A stretch of 64,000 nucleotides of DNA from contig JAEKLQ010000063.1 of the NCBI GenBank assembly GCA_019509785.1, positions 57,234 through 121,233 of the forward strand, read 5' to 3'. Origin of the DNA: Fibrobacterota bacterium. Its GTDB lineage: Bacteria > Fibrobacterota > Fibrobacteria > UBA11236. Position numbers and translations under genes: made by a program. The stretch's first letter is position 1, and the number at the start of each line of letters is the position of its first letter. Shown in pieces: positions 9,122 through 16,324 of the stretch. Under the pieces are notes generated by a model. The model made no database searches, was not told the origin of the DNA, and was given only the letters and a program-made list of their open reading frames with translations.

Positions 9122-9170
9122 CGGTTCCGAGGTAATCGGTTCCGGGCGAAGAATCTTATCTTTCCCCCAA

Positions 9171-10571
9171 ATGGCCGAGACCCCCATGCACCAGCAAGCG
9201 CGCGCCCACGCCCGTTCCCACGGGCAAGATCATCTTTTCCGTTTCTGGGACGAATTGACGGAGCCGGAGAAAGATGCGCTGGCCGGCCAAGTGCTGGCGG
9301 TGGACTTTGCGCAGGTGGCCGCCCTGCATCGCGACCTCGTAAAGGGCCGCTCGGCGCAAACCGACGCGGGATCGGAATCCGTCGCCCCCTTGCGGGCCAA
9401 GCCTTGGGAAGGCTTTTCCATCCAGGAGCGCGCCGCCTACGCCAATATGGGCATGCGCGCGTTGCGGGAGGGCAAAGTGGCCGCCTTCCTGGTGGCCGGC
9501 GGCCAAGGCACGCGTTTGGGGCACAGCGGCCCCAAAGGCGTATTCGATATCGGCCTGCCTTCTCGTAAATCCCTGTTCCAGCTCCAGGCCGAACGCATCC
9601 TGCGCCTGTCGCGCCAAGCCGGCAAGGCGATTCCCTGGTACATCATGACCAGCGAAGAGAACCATGCGGAGACTACCGGCTTCTTCAAGGACCGCCGCTT
9701 TTTCGGGCTGCCGGAGCGGGACATCTTCTTCTTCAAGCAGGGCGAAATGCCCGTGGTGGATGAGGATGGCAAGGCGCTTTTGGCCTCCAAGGGCCGGCTC
9801 TCGATGGGGCCCAACGGCAACGGCGGCTGCTTCCTGGCCCTGGCCAAGAGCGGGGCGCTGGAGGACATGGCGCGCCGCGGCGTGGAGCACGTGTTCTTCT
9901 ACGGCGTGGACAATGCCCTGGTTCGCGTCTGCGATCCCCATTTCATCGGCTTCGCCATGGCCGAAGGCCATCCCGCGGCCAGCAAGGCGGTGGTCAAGGT
10001 ACAGCCCGAGGAGAAGGTGGGCGTGCTCTGCCTGCGGGACGGCAAGCCTTCGGTATTGGAATATTCCGAGATGACGGAAGAGATGATCTACGCGAAGGGC
10101 GATGACGGACGGTACATGTACGATTCGGCCAACATCGCCACCCATCTCTTCACGCGGGAATTCCTGCAACGGCACGCGGCGGCGGCCCTTCCCTTCCACG
10201 TCGCGCATAAGAAGATCGCCCACGTGGACGTCTCCGGATCGACGGTCTCCCCGGAAAAGCCCAACGCCTGGAAGTTCGAACTCTTCATGTTCGATCTCTT
10301 CCCGCTGGCCGGATCCATGGCCGGCCTATTGGTGAGCCGCGAAGAGGAATTCGCCCCCGTCAAGAACAAGGACGGGGTGGACAGCCCCGCCAGCGCGCGG
10401 GCCATGCTGTTGGACCTGCACCGCAAATGGGCCTTGGCCGCCGGCATCACCGAAGATGAGCTGCGCGGCAAGATCGTGGAGATCTCGCCCTTGGCTTCCT
10501 ACGCCGGCGAAGGGGTCAACCCCGCCATCATCCGCTCCCAACTCGGCAATCCCATCATCCACGTCTCATGA
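9171..10571 (+). CDS. UDP-N-acetylhexosamine pyrophosphorylase, eukaryotic UAP1/AGX type
   Basis: A 466-residue nucleotidyltransferase of the UDPGP family. The signature FLVAGGQGTRLG is followed by SGPKGVFDIGLPSRKSLFQLQ and AERIL, nearly the same string as in human AGX/UAP1. Later motifs IMTSEEN, FFKQGEMP, MGPNGNGG, VDNALVRVCDPHFIGF, SANIATHLFT and AHKKIAHVD run in the same order as in that family. It should make UDP-GlcNAc (or a related UDP-sugar) from UTP and the sugar 1-phosphate. It shows none of the GlmU trimeric hexapeptide domain. Its last codons overlap the MFS gene by four bases (ATGA). Exact sugar specificity cannot be read from sequence. Confidence 0.9.
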   Translation: MAETPMHQQARAHARSHGQDHLFRFWDELTEPEKDALAGQVLAVDFAQVAALHRDLVKGRSAQTDAGSESVAPLRAKPWEGFSIQERAAYANMGMRALREGKVAAFLVAGGQGTRLGHSGPKGVFDIGLPSRKSLFQLQAERILRLSRQAGKAIPWYIMTSEENHAETTGFFKDRRFFGLPERDIFFFKQGEMPVVDEDGKALLASKGRLSMGPNGNGGCFLALAKSGALEDMARRGVEHVFFYGVDNALVRVCDPHFIGFAMAEGHPAASKAVVKVQPEEKVGVLCLRDGKPSVLEYSEMTEEMIYAKGDDGRYMYDSANIATHLFTREFLQRHAAAALPFHVAHKKIAHVDVSGSTVSPEKPNAWKFELFMFDLFPLAGSMAGLLVSREEEFAPVKNKDGVDSPASARAMLLDLHRKWALAAGITEDELRGKIVEISPLASYAGEGVNPAIIRSQLGNPIIHVS

Positions 10572-11869
10572 CCGGCGCTTCGAATGAGGCGGGCGCTTCT
10601 AGCGAAGCGGGCGCTTCTGGCGAAGCGGGCGCTACCGTTGGCGCGGGCGGCAACGCGCCACGCAAGGCAGCGCTCGCCTTCATCTTCGTCACCGTGGTTT
10701 TGGACATGCTGGCCTTGGGCATCACCGTGCCCGTGCTTCCCAAGCTGGTGCTCGGCTTCGAAGGCGGGGACTCGGCCAGGGCCGCCCATATCATCGGGAT
10801 GTTCGGCACCCTCTTCGCCGCCATGCAATTCCTGTTCGCCCCTTTCCTGGGCGCCGTCTCCGATCGCTTCGGCCGCCGGCCCGCCATCCTCCTTTCCAAC
10901 TTCGCGCTGGGCGCCGACTACGTGCTCATGGCCCTCGCGCCCTCGGTGTCTTGGCTGTTCCTGGGCCGTACCATCTCCGGCATCTGCGCGGCCAGCTTCA
11001 GCATCCCCAGCGCCTATATCGCCGACGTGACGACCCCGGAAAAGCGCGCGGCCGGCTTCGGCTTCCTGGGAGCCGCCTTCGGGCTGGGCTTCATCATCGG
11101 TCCCGCCTTCGGGGGCCTGCTGGGCAGCATCGATGCACGTCTGCCCTTCTGGGTGGCCGCAGCCTTGAGCCTGGCGAACGCGGCTTACGGATTTTTCGTC
11201 CTGCCCGAATCCTTGCCTTCCGGAAAGCGCGGGACCTTCTCCTGGGGGCGCGCCAATCCGGTCGGAGCCATGGGCATTTTGCGCAAGCATCCCCTCGTGC
11301 TCGGCATCGCGGCGGTGGCGTTCTTCTCCTACCTGTCCCATGAGGTCCTTCCCAGCATGTGGGTCCTCTACACCGATTACCGCTACCATTGGAGCGCCCG
11401 CGCCGTGGGGTACACCTTGGCCTTGGTGGGCGTGTTCAGCGCGCTGGTGCAAGGCGGCCTGGTGCGCACCGGCGTCGCGCGCATGGGCGAGCGGCGCGCC
11501 CTACTCTTCGGTCTCGCTTGCGGAGCCATCGGCTTCGCGATCTATGGCCTGGCCCCCAGTTCCTACTGGTTCTTCCTCGGCATCCCTTTCGGCGCCCTGT
11601 GGGGCTTCGCCGGGCCTTCGGCCCAGGCCCTGATGTCCCAGCGCGTCGATGCCTCGGAACAGGGACGGCTGCAAGGCGCCTTGGCCGGCGTCCGCGGCAT
11701 CACCGGTATGCTGGGCCCGACGCTTTTTACGTCCGCCTTCGCCTGGTCCCTGAAAATCCCTGATCCCAAACCGGGGACCCCGTTCGTCCTGGCTGCGGGA
11801 ATGTTGGGAATCGCCACCATCATCGGCATGATCGTGACGAAGGGTATTACACCCGCCGCAATTAAATAA
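10568..11869 (+). CDS. MFS drug-efflux transporter (TetA-like)
   Basis: A 433-residue transporter with about twelve hydrophobic helices. Motif A of drug:H+ antiporters is GAVSDRFGRRP after helix 2, and the first helix contains DMLALGITVPVLPKL, both as in TetA-type 12-TM exporters. GFLGAAFGLGFIIGPAFGG in helix 5 matches antiporter motif C. The first 33 residues are a Gly/Ala/Ser/Glu-rich leader encoded by three 18-base tandem units. Substrate is unknown. It overlaps the pyrophosphorylase gene by four bases; functional linkage to that enzyme is not obvious. Confidence 0.85.
   Translation: MTGASNEAGASSEAGASGEAGATVGAGGNAPRKAALAFIFVTVVLDMLALGITVPVLPKLVLGFEGGDSARAAHIIGMFGTLFAAMQFLFAPFLGAVSDRFGRRPAILLSNFALGADYVLMALAPSVSWLFLGRTISGICAASFSIPSAYIADVTTPEKRAAGFGFLGAAFGLGFIIGPAFGGLLGSIDARLPFWVAAALSLANAAYGFFVLPESLPSGKRGTFSWGRANPVGAMGILRKHPLVLGIAAVAFFSYLSHEVLPSMWVLYTDYRYHWSARAVGYTLALVGVFSALVQGGLVRTGVARMGERRALLFGLACGAIGFAIYGLAPSSYWFFLGIPFGALWGFAGPSAQALMSQRVDASEQGRLQGALAGVRGITGMLGPTLFTSAFAWSLKIPDPKPGTPFVLAAGMLGIATIIGMIVTKGITPAAIK
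10577..10630 (+). repeat. Three 18-base tandem units in the MFS leader
   Basis: Positions 10577-10594, 10595-10612 and 10613-10630 are near-identical 18-base units coding ASNEAG, ASSEAG and ASGEAG. They extend the cytoplasmic N-terminus ahead of the first membrane helix. Such in-frame tandem units can change copy number by slippage without breaking the gene. Confidence 0.75.
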
Positions 11870-11878
11870 AGTTTTTTC

Positions 11879-11907
11879 TTTACTAAATAGCCCGGGCATG
11901 GTATCTT
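11879..11907 (+). promoter_or_regulatory. Possible vegetative promoter before the broken regulator
   Basis: TTTACT at 11879-11884 and TATCTT at 11902-11907 are separated by 17 bases. This is in the short A/T-rich gap after the MFS stop. A transcript from here would start at about the ATG at 11914, so the message would be nearly leaderless. The match is modest and could be chance. Confidence 0.3.
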
Positions 11908-11913
11908 GGGATC

Positions 11914-12460
11914 ATGCCCACCAACCCGCCCAAGCCGAATACCCTCGCCACGCCCCCCAGAAGCACCCGGCATGCCTTGCTGGATATCCTGAAACGGGAA
12001 GGCCCGCAGGAAGCGAAAGCCCTGGCTACCCGATTGGGGCCTTCTGGATTCGCTGCAAGAGGTTTACGGCGAAGGCGGCATGCAGAAGCTGTTGGACGCG
12101 CGCACGCGCCATCAGCGGGAAGAATACGCGCGCGTGGTGCCGGGGCCGGCGGACTTGAAGGACAAGGTAAAGGCGCTGGCGCGCCTGCGCGATCGCGAAG
12201 GCTATATGACCGAAGTGAAGGCCGCGCCGGGAGGCGGCTGGCTCCTGATCGAGAACCATTGCCCCATCTGCACCGCGGCCAAGGCCTGCCGCGGGTTTTG
12301 CCAAAGCGAGTGGCAGGTCTTCAGCGGATTGATGGGCTCCGGGGCCGTCGTTACCCGCGAGGAACATTTGCTCACCGGCGGGCGCCGTTGCGTGTACGCG
12401 ATCAAGCCCGCGGACGGGCGTGGGATTAAAGCCAAAGCGAAACAAGGAGACGGAAAATGA
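11914..12460 (+). pseudogene. HTH regulator with C-terminal cysteine cluster, internally deleted and frameshifted
   Basis: Two reading frames together make a partial DeoR/ArsR-like (SufR-type) regulator. Frame one, from ATG 11914, gives STRHALLDILKREGPQEAKA and LATRLG, the first helices of a winged HTH. From about 12035 the homology moves to another frame, GLLDSLQEVYGEGGMQ then LLDARTRHQREEYARVV, continuing to HCPICTAAKACRGFCQSEWQ and the end at 12460. Family members have about 60-70 residues between these parts (recognition helix, wing, hinge). These are absent and the frame is changed, so about 200 bases appear lost. The second frame alone can start at ATG 12080 and would keep the cysteine-rich effector domain without DNA binding. 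The last bases overlap the SDR start (ATGA). Confidence 0.75.
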
Positions 12461-13236
12461 AACGCGTGGAAGGCAAGCATATCGTGGTGACGGGCGCCTC
12501 CAAGGGCCTGGGGAGGACCTTGGCGTTGGAATTCGCCCGCGAAGGGGCGGCGGCTCTGATCCTTACGGCCCGCAACGCCGATCGATTGTACCAGGTGAAA
12601 GAAGAAATCCGCATCCTGGCGCCGGGAACGCGGGTGCTGGCGGCGCCGGCGGACTTGCGGCATTCCAAAGCCGTGGAACGTTTCGCGGCCACCGCCCTGG
12701 CGGAGTTGCAGGGCCGCGTGGACGTGCTGGTGAACAATGCGTCCGCGCTCGGCCCATCGCCCATGCCTTACTTGTTGGATTATCCGCTGGAGGAATTCCG
12801 GCGCGTGTTGGACACCAACCTGATCGCCCCGTTCTTGCTCACCCGCAAATTGCTTCCGGGCATGCTGGAACACGGGGGTTCGCTCATCAATGTGACCAGC
12901 GATGCTGGTGTAAACGGTTATCCGGGATGGGGAGCGTACGGCATCTCGAAGTTCGGATTGGAAGGTTTGTCCCAGACCTGGGCGGCCGAGTTGGATGGAT
13001 CCGGCATCCGCGTGAATTGGGTGGACCCCGGGGATATGAATACGGACATGCACCGCGCGGCCGACCCTCAAGGCGATCCCTCCCAATGGGCCGATCCCGC
13101 GGACGTGGCCGAGGTTTTCCTCTGGTTGGCGTCCGATGCTTCCCGCGGAACGACGGGCCGGCGTTTCCAGGCCCAGGAAGATTGGCGGGCGCAAGCCTCC
13201 GGGGATCCCGCCGAACTGGCGACGGAAGAGGGTTGA
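12457..13236 (+). CDS. Short-chain dehydrogenase/reductase
   Basis: A classical SDR of 259 residues. TGASKGLG near residue 13 is the cofactor-binding motif, NNAS the structural motif, and Ser (VTSDAG), Tyr161 and Lys165 (YGISK) the catalytic residues. The aromatic or hydroxy substrate cannot be predicted. TARNADRL after strand 2 suggests NADP preference. It overlaps the broken regulator by four bases and is followed three bases later by the QueA homologue, so it may have been under control of that regulator. Confidence 0.88.
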   Translation: MKRVEGKHIVVTGASKGLGRTLALEFAREGAAALILTARNADRLYQVKEEIRILAPGTRVLAAPADLRHSKAVERFAATALAELQGRVDVLVNNASALGPSPMPYLLDYPLEEFRRVLDTNLIAPFLLTRKLLPGMLEHGGSLINVTSDAGVNGYPGWGAYGISKFGLEGLSQTWAAELDGSGIRVNWVDPGDMNTDMHRAADPQGDPSQWADPADVAEVFLWLASDASRGTTGRRFQAQEDWRAQASGDPAELATEEG

Positions 13237-13239
13237 ACC

Positions 13240-14334
13240 ATGGTCGCCGCTGCGCCCTTCCGTTTCGAATTGCCCGATGCCTTATTGGCCCGGGAACCCC
13301 CGGAAAAGCGGGGGCTGGAGCGAGATCAAGTGCGGCTGCTCGCGGCCGATCGGCAGACCGGGGCGCTGAAGCATACCCGTTTCGATCGCATCGGCGATCT
13401 GCTGAGGCCGGGGGATTGCCTGGTGTTCAACGCCAGCCGCACCTTGCCGGCGGCATTGCGGGCCGTTATAACCGCGGGCCCTTATGCCGGCCGTACCGTG
13501 CAACTGCGCTTGGCCCGGGGTAACGAGGATGGTACCTGGTCGGCACTGCCCTTGACCCCGGAGGATGAGCCTTGGTTGGGCGAACCGGGCGGGGCCCGCC
13601 TGGAGTTCCGATCCGCCGAGGTTAGGCCGCAGGGGAACCCGGGATCGCGCTTCAGCGCCGAAGTGGTCGGCCGCGATCCCCTGGTGGAACGGCTATGGCG
13701 GTTGCGCTTTTCCCTCCATGGGGCGGCATGGGTGGAATGCCTGTCGCGCCTGGGGAGTCCCGTGCGCTACTGGTATTCTTCCGCGCCTTGGGATCTGGAT
13801 TTCTACCAGACGGTATATGCCCGGGAACCAGGCTCGATGGAAATGCCCTCGGCGGGCCGCGCTTTCTCTTGGAAGCTGTTGCTGGACCTCCGCAGGCGCG
13901 GAATCGGCACGGCTTTCCTGGTGCTGCATGCCGGGCTTTCCTCCTACCTGGACGAAAAATTCGACGCCGGCCATCCGGCTTCGGTCGAGCCCTATCGGCT
14001 GGAGGCCGAAGCGGCCGCCCGCATCAACGCGGCCAAGGAAACCGGCGGTCGTATCGTGGCGGTGGGAACCACGGTGGTGCGGGCGCTGGAGACGATGGCC
14101 GGGGCCGATGGGCGCGTAAGCGCCGGCGAGGGCCGGACCTGCTTGCGGATCACTCCCTCGCATCGCCTGAAAGCGGTGGACGGCTTGTTGACCGGTTTCC
14201 ATGAACCCCAGGCGAGCCATCTGGATTTGCTCTCGGCCTTCCTGCCCCCGGATAAGCTGAAAAGCGTTTACGATGCCGCGCTGGAAGCGGGTTACCTCTG
14301 GCACGAATTCGGGGACGCGAACCTGATCCTTTAG
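13240..14334 (+). CDS. Divergent QueA family protein (SAM:tRNA ribosyltransferase-isomerase-like)
   Basis: A 364-residue member of the QueA family, which transfers and isomerises the ribosyl part of SAM onto 7-aminomethyl-deazaguanine in tRNA. Family features are FELPDALLAREPPEKRG at the N-terminus, DCLVFNASRTLPA, YQTVYAREPGSMEMPSAG, FLVLHAGLSSY, and GGRIVAVGTTVVRALE. Several otherwise fixed positions differ from canonical QueA. The GSVAAPTAGLHF segment reads GSMEMPSAGRAF, and the HxMHxE region reads VEPYRLE. It is therefore probably a QueA-like paralogue rather than the orthologue, and its substrate may differ. No queuosine genes (queC, D, E, F, tgt) are nearby. Confidence 0.8.
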   Translation: MVAAAPFRFELPDALLAREPPEKRGLERDQVRLLAADRQTGALKHTRFDRIGDLLRPGDCLVFNASRTLPAALRAVITAGPYAGRTVQLRLARGNEDGTWSALPLTPEDEPWLGEPGGARLEFRSAEVRPQGNPGSRFSAEVVGRDPLVERLWRLRFSLHGAAWVECLSRLGSPVRYWYSSAPWDLDFYQTVYAREPGSMEMPSAGRAFSWKLLLDLRRRGIGTAFLVLHAGLSSYLDEKFDAGHPASVEPYRLEAEAAARINAAKETGGRIVAVGTTVVRALETMAGADGRVSAGEGRTCLRITPSHRLKAVDGLLTGFHEPQASHLDLLSAFLPPDKLKSVYDAALEAGYLWHEFGDANLIL

Positions 14335-14382
14335 CGGGCAGGGATAATCCCATCTAAAATCCCGGATTGCTAGATTAGCCCC

Positions 14383-15342
14383 ATGCTAGCAGCCTTGATC
14401 CTCGCGTCATCCCTCTCCGCGGCCCCGGCCAAGCCTTCGACGGGCAAGGCTACCGCGGCTAAGCCTTCGGCCTCCAAAGCCCGGGCTGGCAAAAGCCCCG
14501 ATCCCGCCTTCGATTCCACCCGCGCCTACCGTTACCTGAAGGAGCAATGCGCCTTCGGACCGCGCGTGGCCGAGAGCGAAGCGCATCGCAAGGCGCTGGA
14601 ATATTTCCTGGCGCATTTCCGCGGCCTCGGTTTCCCGACCGTGGAACAGCCTTTCGTGCATACGGACATGGCCAGCGGGGCCAAGGTTCCCATGACCAAC
14701 GTCATCGTGACCATTACCGGGCGGGAATCGGCACGCAAGCCGATCTTGTTTTGCGCGCATTGGGATTCCCGTCCCCGCGCGGATCAGGAAAAAAGCGAGA
14801 TGCTCGCCTCCCGGCCCATCCTCGGCGCGAACGACGGGGCTTCCGGGATCGCGGTGCTGATGGAGTTGGCGAACGGGATGAAAGCGAAAGCGCCGGTGCA
14901 AACCGTGTACTTGGCCTTGTTCGACGGGGAGGATTACGGCAAGGAGGGCAGCCTGGATGAATACTTCCTGGGGGCGCGCTACTTCGCCGAGAACCCGACC
15001 GTGGGCGGCCTGGAGTATGCCTTGCTGCTCGATATGGTTGGCGATAGGGATTTGCATCTGCCCATCGAGCAGAACTCCCTGAAGCAAAGCCCCGGCGTGG
15101 TGGAAAAGATCTGGATGCGGGCCAAGGAGTTGGGCGTCTCCCAATTCGAAGCCCGGCCCGGACCCACGGTCTGGGACGATCACATGCCCCTGCAGGCCGT
15201 GGGCATCCCCGCGGTGGACATCATCGATTTCGATTACGCCCCGTGGCATACGCAAGGCGACACCCCGGACAAGTGTTCGGCGGGCAGCCTGGGCGCGGTG
15301 GGCCGCGTAACGGCCAGCCTGGCCTATCGTGGACTCGATTGA
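14383..15342 (+). CDS. Secreted M28 family zinc peptidase / glutaminyl cyclase-like
   Basis: The 319-residue protein has a short signal sequence (LAALILASSLSAAPA) and an Ala/Lys/Ser-rich linker. The catalytic domain shows the M28 metal ligands in order: His126 (AHWDSRP), Asp in GANDGASG, the DGED acidic pair, Asp in LLLDMVGD and His in WHTQGDT. The spacing and the FGPRVAESEAH start are those of the glutaminyl-peptide cyclotransferase-like branch. It should act in the periplasm as aminopeptidase or cyclase. The stop overlaps the acyltransferase start by 14 bases. Confidence 0.85.
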   Translation: MLAALILASSLSAAPAKPSTGKATAAKPSASKARAGKSPDPAFDSTRAYRYLKEQCAFGPRVAESEAHRKALEYFLAHFRGLGFPTVEQPFVHTDMASGAKVPMTNVIVTITGRESARKPILFCAHWDSRPRADQEKSEMLASRPILGANDGASGIAVLMELANGMKAKAPVQTVYLALFDGEDYGKEGSLDEYFLGARYFAENPTVGGLEYALLLDMVGDRDLHLPIEQNSLKQSPGVVEKIWMRAKELGVSQFEARPGPTVWDDHMPLQAVGIPAVDIIDFDYAPWHTQGDTPDKCSAGSLGAVGRVTASLAYRGLD

Positions 15343-16324
15343 AGCGGAGAAGCGCCTGGGCTTGATCCCGGCGTCTTCCCTCATGACGGCCGCAGGGACC
15401 CGTTCGCAAGGGCCCGTCCCCCCGCCTTCCACCTCTTCCCCATCCCTATTCGTCCGTTCCGCCGGAATCCTTGCGGTCTGTTTCTTACGCGCTTTGGGGG
15501 CCGTTCCCGTCCCCTTATCCCAAGCCCTGCTCTCCCCATTCCTCATCGCTTATCGCATCTTGCGACGGCGCCACGCGGCGCGGTTGCGGGCTTGCATCAC
15601 GGCTTCGCCTTTCGCGGATCGGCTCTCATTGGGGGACTATTACCGCCTCCGGCTACGGCTGCTCTTGCTGGGGCTACGCGCCCATGGCCGTACCGTAACT
15701 GCAACGTTTCCCCGTCTAGATACGCATGGGGAGGCCTTCTATGCTAAGGCTCTGGCTTCCGGTCGGCCCGTCTGCTTGCTGGGCCTGCATGCCGGGCCTT
15801 GGGAATTGCTGCATCGCTTGCCCCGGGCCCCCGCGGATCGGCCCTTCGCCATCGCCACCGCGCCGGCATTCGCGCCGGCCTTGACCGCCTTCATGGCCGC
15901 AGGCCGGGAGGGCGAGGGGAAGCGGATCCTGTGGGTCGGGGTCGCCGGCCCGAAGGGGTTGGAAGCCGGCCTGCGGGATATCCTCACGTCCAAGGGCGTG
16001 CTGGCCCTGATGGTGGATCAGGTCCCGGGGCCTGAAGAGGAATGCGAATACGTGGAACTGTGGGAACGAATCCGCGCGCCTTATCCCGCCCGGCTCTTAC
16101 GCTTTCTGGAAGCGCGGGGATGCGTATTCGTGCCAATCTCCGTCCGCCTCGCGCAAGACGAGGCCATGCTCACTTACCATGGATCTTGGGATGAAGCCGG
16201 CCCGGAGCAGGTGCGGGGATTCCTCGAGGAATCCATCGCCGCGGCTCCGGACCAATGGAATTGGTCATACCCGAAGGTGTTCCCGGGCCCTAAGGCGAAA
16301 CGTAGGCCGCGTCCAGCCAATTGA
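15329..16324 (+). CDS. Lipid A biosynthesis-type acyltransferase (LPLAT, LpxL/HtrB-like)
   Basis: A 331-residue membrane-associated acyltransferase. After an N-terminal hydrophobic segment (SAGILAVCFLRALGAVPVPL), the HxxxxE catalytic motif is HAGPWE at residues 154-159. Later VAGPKGLEAGLRDILTSKGV and ALMVDQVPG match the LpxL/HtrB family, as does the C-terminal APDQWNWSYPKVF. It probably adds a fatty acyl chain to lipid A or another envelope lipid. The ATG at 15329 lies inside the M28 gene; ATG 15383 (SSLMTAAG) is a possible alternative. The 3' end overlaps the convergent CBM6 lipoprotein gene by 35 bases. Confidence 0.8.
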   Translation: MDSIEAEKRLGLIPASSLMTAAGTRSQGPVPPPSTSSPSLFVRSAGILAVCFLRALGAVPVPLSQALLSPFLIAYRILRRRHAARLRACITASPFADRLSLGDYYRLRLRLLLLGLRAHGRTVTATFPRLDTHGEAFYAKALASGRPVCLLGLHAGPWELLHRLPRAPADRPFAIATAPAFAPALTAFMAAGREGEGKRILWVGVAGPKGLEAGLRDILTSKGVLALMVDQVPGPEEECEYVELWERIRAPYPARLLRFLEARGCVFVPISVRLAQDEAMLTYHGSWDEAGPEQVRGFLEESIAAAPDQWNWSYPKVFPGPKAKRRPRPAN

